In this document: one piece after another, positions 5,302-7,866 of the stretch | Layout: the number at the start of each line of letters is the position of its first letter | Numbering within the stretch: position 1 is the stretch's first letter | Assembly: GCA_005883085.1 (NCBI GenBank) | Contig: VBAY01000087.1 | Location: 1 to 7,866, forward strand | DNA length: 7,866 bases | Direction of reading: 5' to 3' | Origin: Candidatus Bathyarchaeota archaeon | GTDB lineage: Archaea; Thermoproteota; Bathyarchaeia; 40CM-2-53-6 | Notes under the pieces: model-generated | Told to the model about the DNA's origin: nothing | Database searches by the model: none | What the model saw: only the letters and a program-made list of their open reading frames with translations | Program-made: the position numbers and the translations under genes

Positions 5302-6636
5302 TTGGTCTTGGAGCCTAGCCGCATTGATTGGAAAACGGAGAAGATACAGAATTGTCCAGTCGATCTTCCTTATCCAGGGCGTCGAGCGAGAAAGATCGCA
5401 AAGACAGCTCTCGTATCTGCCCTGATCCTGCTTACGGTTCTAGGTTCTATTGGACCGCAGATCCCCGCTCTAGTTAACGTGTTCTTCCCTAACACAGGAA
5501 CGCCTGCGTCGATCTCGAAGACGAATAAGTCCGTTAACTCATCTCCCAATCTGGGACCCGGAAGTCCTCTTGCACCGGGCACAGTCCAGTACGATTACCG
5601 GGCCGTACCCACCGTGAGTCAGCCTCTAGACAGCTCTTTTCCACCACATCTCACGGCGACAAGAGATGCGTTCATCTATCAGACCTCCTACGGTGTTTAC
5701 TCGTTCAACCGTTCGCTGCCCTTCATTTTCAGCCTACACTCGTTATCCGGAGCGACGCTCAGCAATGCCAGCTTCTTCTTCGTAACTGCCTCGGCTTCGC
5801 CTCTCTTCCCGGGTTTGTCAACTGTTACGCAGGCAACAGACACGCAGTTCCGAGTTTCGTACGAGGTCCAGTCTGGAAATGTTGTTGTTGGGCAGCTTCT
5901 GTTGCAGGTGAACTTTCTCGCGTCTAAGCCCAAGTTTTCGATAAGCTTCTCGAAGACTCCTTCTTGGAGCCAGGGCGATTTCAACGTTGTCTGGGCAACC
6001 TTCACCGTCCAACGGTGGTTGAAGACCTCTGGAACAGGAACCTTGGATTTAGGAGGTATTATCGGGGTTCAGACCCTGGCAGGTGTTTCGCGGATCGATG
6101 TGGGCTCTTCAGCCGACCCGTCAGCCTGGACTGAGTGGTTGACTACAGACTGGTCAGACGCTCCAAGCGCGAGCCTGGAAACAGGCCAACTCAGCGTCAG
6201 CGGCTTTTCAGGCCGGGGCCACATGGCAGTGTTTCCCTCCAAGCAGGCGCTCGTTGATCCGAGTCAGCTTGTTACCTCTAGCGTGAACTATTCCACTGCC
6301 TATTCTACTCAGCGGAAGCTGGTCAGCTATGGAGGCTATTACTTCCTCTTCTTCTACAGTGCCTTCGGCGCCCAGAACAAGATTCTCTACAAGACTAGTG
6401 TGGACCAGGTTACTTGGACCCTGAGCAACTGGGTTGCCACTGCGTTGCAGTCGGAACCGACGGGACTTTCTGGGCAGCGGGAATATGGCAAGACGCCAGT
6501 GCCAAATACAACATCTGGATATACAAGTCAACCGACGGGACAACGTTCACTCTTAGCACGAACTATCTCACTTCGAACAGCGGCTCAACGAGGAATGAGG
6601 CTCTCCAACTCGTCCCGCTTCCACAGGGCAAGCTGA
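5302..6636 (+). CDS. Large secreted Rhs/YD-repeat protein, N-terminal part (ends at a frameshift)
   Basis: This is the front part of a large extracellular protein. The frame opens at 5290 after a TAG; TTG at 5302 (or 5308) is the likely start, with an AT-rich CTTATTA element about 30 bases upstream, so the message may be leaderless. After a basic stretch (RRARKIAK, 27-34) comes a hydrophobic segment (about 35-58) that can act as signal peptide or membrane anchor. The rest is Ser/Thr/Asn-rich and beta-like, with many N-glycosylation sequons (NKS, NSS, NRS, NAS, NYS), fitting a surface protein. From about residue 340 it shows propeller-like repeats (ILYKTSVDQVTWTLSNW). Beyond nucleotide 6445 this frame becomes Ser/Arg/Thr-rich and unlike the preceding protein, while the frame one base back continues the coding pattern. 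The last 60 or so residues are therefore probably not genuine. Confidence 0.75.
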   Translation: MVLEPSRIDWKTEKIQNCPVDLPYPGRRARKIAKTALVSALILLTVLGSIGPQIPALVNVFFPNTGTPASISKTNKSVNSSPNLGPGSPLAPGTVQYDYRAVPTVSQPLDSSFPPHLTATRDAFIYQTSYGVYSFNRSLPFIFSLHSLSGATLSNASFFFVTASASPLFPGLSTVTQATDTQFRVSYEVQSGNVVVGQLLLQVNFLASKPKFSISFSKTPSWSQGDFNVVWATFTVQRWLKTSGTGTLDLGGIIGVQTLAGVSRIDVGSSADPSAWTEWLTTDWSDAPSASLETGQLSVSGFSGRGHMAVFPSKQALVDPSQLVTSSVNYSTAYSTQRKLVSYGGYYFLFFYSAFGAQNKILYKTSVDQVTWTLSNWVATALQSEPTGLSGQREYGKTPVPNTTSGYTSQPTGQRSLLARTISLRTAAQRGMRLSNSSRFHRAS

Positions 6637-7866
6637 TGGCACTGTCAAGCCACTATTCGGATACGAGCGTTCGTTGGAAGATATGGAATCCTCTCTCACC
6701 AACCGGTCCGAACTGGAGTTCCGTTCAGACTTTCAATCTAAACCTGCCCGCGAACGCGAACAAGTGGAACCTTGTCTCAGCTGTCACAACCCCTGACAGC
6801 CTTGTCCACATGGTCTTCGAGCAGTTTACAACAACATACCAGATGGTCTGGGCCTACTACAACATCACAAGCGCCCAGTGGACCATAGGCCCAAGCCTGT
6901 ACTCTTGTACTAACCAGTGTCTCTACCCGTCCCTTAGCTCGGATGCTCTTGGAAACCTCTACGCGTTCTGGATGAGCCTATCGTCGGGCGTCCCCACCTA
7001 CATGTTGTACAGCACCCGTTTCAAAGGAGCAAGCTGGTCCACACCCTCTCAACCCTTCGGTTCAGGCTCCAGCATAACCAAGGCCGTATGGTTGAGCGCT
7101 GTGAGAACCTCGTCGAAGGAGGTTCTTCTGACATGGACGCTGAACACTACATCACCGTACCCCGTGTACTGGGGATCTCTTCCTCTTCCCTCTGCGGTTG
7201 CTTCAGGACTGCCCCTTCGACCCTGGAGCAAGCTGGGATTATCGCCCTATGAGCAATACTTCACCCAGAACGGAGAATATGTCTCGCCTGGAAACGGACT
7301 ACTAACGGTCGGTCAAACTGACATCTCGGTTCAGGGCAGAAATGGCCTGAGCTTGTCGATAAGCAGAGTATACTCTCAACCCTTCACGCTGGTCCAAGGT
7401 GGTCCGTTCAACTACGAGACCAGCCCCTACGCCAACCTCGGCAGCGGGTGGCAGCTCAACCTGCCCTGGGTAGGCTCCACCTATCTCCACTTTCTCAGTG
7501 GAGAGACTTTTCCGTTAGTTTGGACCAGCTACAACGTCACGTCGAACACGTGGACCCTGGAGAACCATCTGACGGAGGACTTTGTTCTAACCAAGACCGC
7601 GAGCGGGTACACTTTGACAATGAAAGATGGGACAGTCTACAGTTTCAACGCTAGCGGCTCGCTTACCGCCTTGGTGGACAGGACGGGCCAGAACCAGATT
7701 AGCTTCAGCTATAGTGGCGGCAACCTTGCAAGCATCACCGACACCGTGGGCAGGGTAGCGACCCTAAAGTACGATTCGGGCAATCATCTTGCAAACGTCA
7801 CATACGGCGGCCAGATTGTAAAATACGGTTACTCGGGAAGCAACCTTGTTACGGTTACGGACGCGG
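6444..7866 (+). CDS. Large secreted Rhs/YD-repeat protein, continuation after the frameshift (runs off the right edge)
   Basis: This frame is open from 6399 to the window end without a stop and continues the protein of the upstream frame. It begins VAVGTDGTFWAAGIW, then an Asp-box-like KSTDGTTF and further Trp/Tyr-rich blocks (to about 7200), as in sialidase-type beta-propellers. From about 7280 it becomes an Rhs-type region: SPGNGLLTVGQTDISV, GLSLSISRVYS and LGSGWQLNLP match the start of Rhs cores. YD-type repeats follow (FSYSGGNLASITDTVGR, LKYDSGNHLANVTYGG, YGYSGSNLVTVTDA). Rhs proteins form large beta shells and often carry variable C-terminal toxins; the C-terminus is outside the window. 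No good start belongs to this part alone; the ATG at 6636 would cut inside the repeat region. It is best read as one gene with the upstream ORF. Confidence 0.8.

Noticed and set aside
6636..7866. Independent downstream gene starting at the ATG in TGATG (6636)
   Set aside because: The same frame codes convincingly for about 190 bases before this ATG, so the ATG is internal to a frameshifted gene rather than a coupled start.

Overview
The window looks like a chromosomal segment of an archaeon. The evidence is TATA (box A) elements of the form TTTAAA or TTTAA at archaeal spacing from gene starts, one almost leaderless mini-gene, several TTG/GTG starts, and a tRNA gene interrupted by introns that fold into archaeal bulge-helix-bulge (BHB) splice motifs. 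Several introns in one tRNA is a trait best known from Thermoproteota (TACK) lineages, so a member of that group is my best guess. No phylogenetic marker is present to prove it.

Layout from left to right. A partial membrane-anchored protein leaves the left edge on the minus strand (493 to 1). Next to it on the same strand is a complete M3-family (PepF-like) zinc oligoendopeptidase (2329 to 599). A divergent intergenic region with a 12-bp palindrome and a TTTAAA box separates it from a plus-strand pair: a single-domain cupin (2523-2807) and a KANL3/Tex30-type alpha/beta hydrolase (2857-3528). A 19-residue cysteine mini-protein, MCDTCGC..., follows with its own promoter (3589-3648). A four-helix membrane protein lies on the minus strand (4146 to 3760).

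The most notable element is at 4314-4463: a tRNA-Asp(GUC) gene in three-quarter disguise. Three introns of 25, 23 and 24 nt interrupt the acceptor stem (4/5), the D-loop (20b/21) and the variable-loop/T-stem junction (48/49). Each can be folded into a BHB. Removing them gives a 78-nt cloverleaf with encoded CCA, a perfect acceptor stem, anticodon stem and T stem, and the usual tertiary-contact bases.

On the right, an HxlR-type regulator (5209 to 4601, minus) is divergent from a very large secreted protein (5302 to beyond 7866, plus). The latter has an N-terminal membrane/signal segment, a beta-rich region, propeller-like repeats and then an Rhs/YD-repeat region that runs off the window. Its reading frame is broken near 6440-6480, so it appears as two overlapping ORFs. 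The regulator next to an Rhs-type surface or toxin protein suggests, but does not prove, local control. The genes otherwise look like general housekeeping and accessory functions rather than one pathway.
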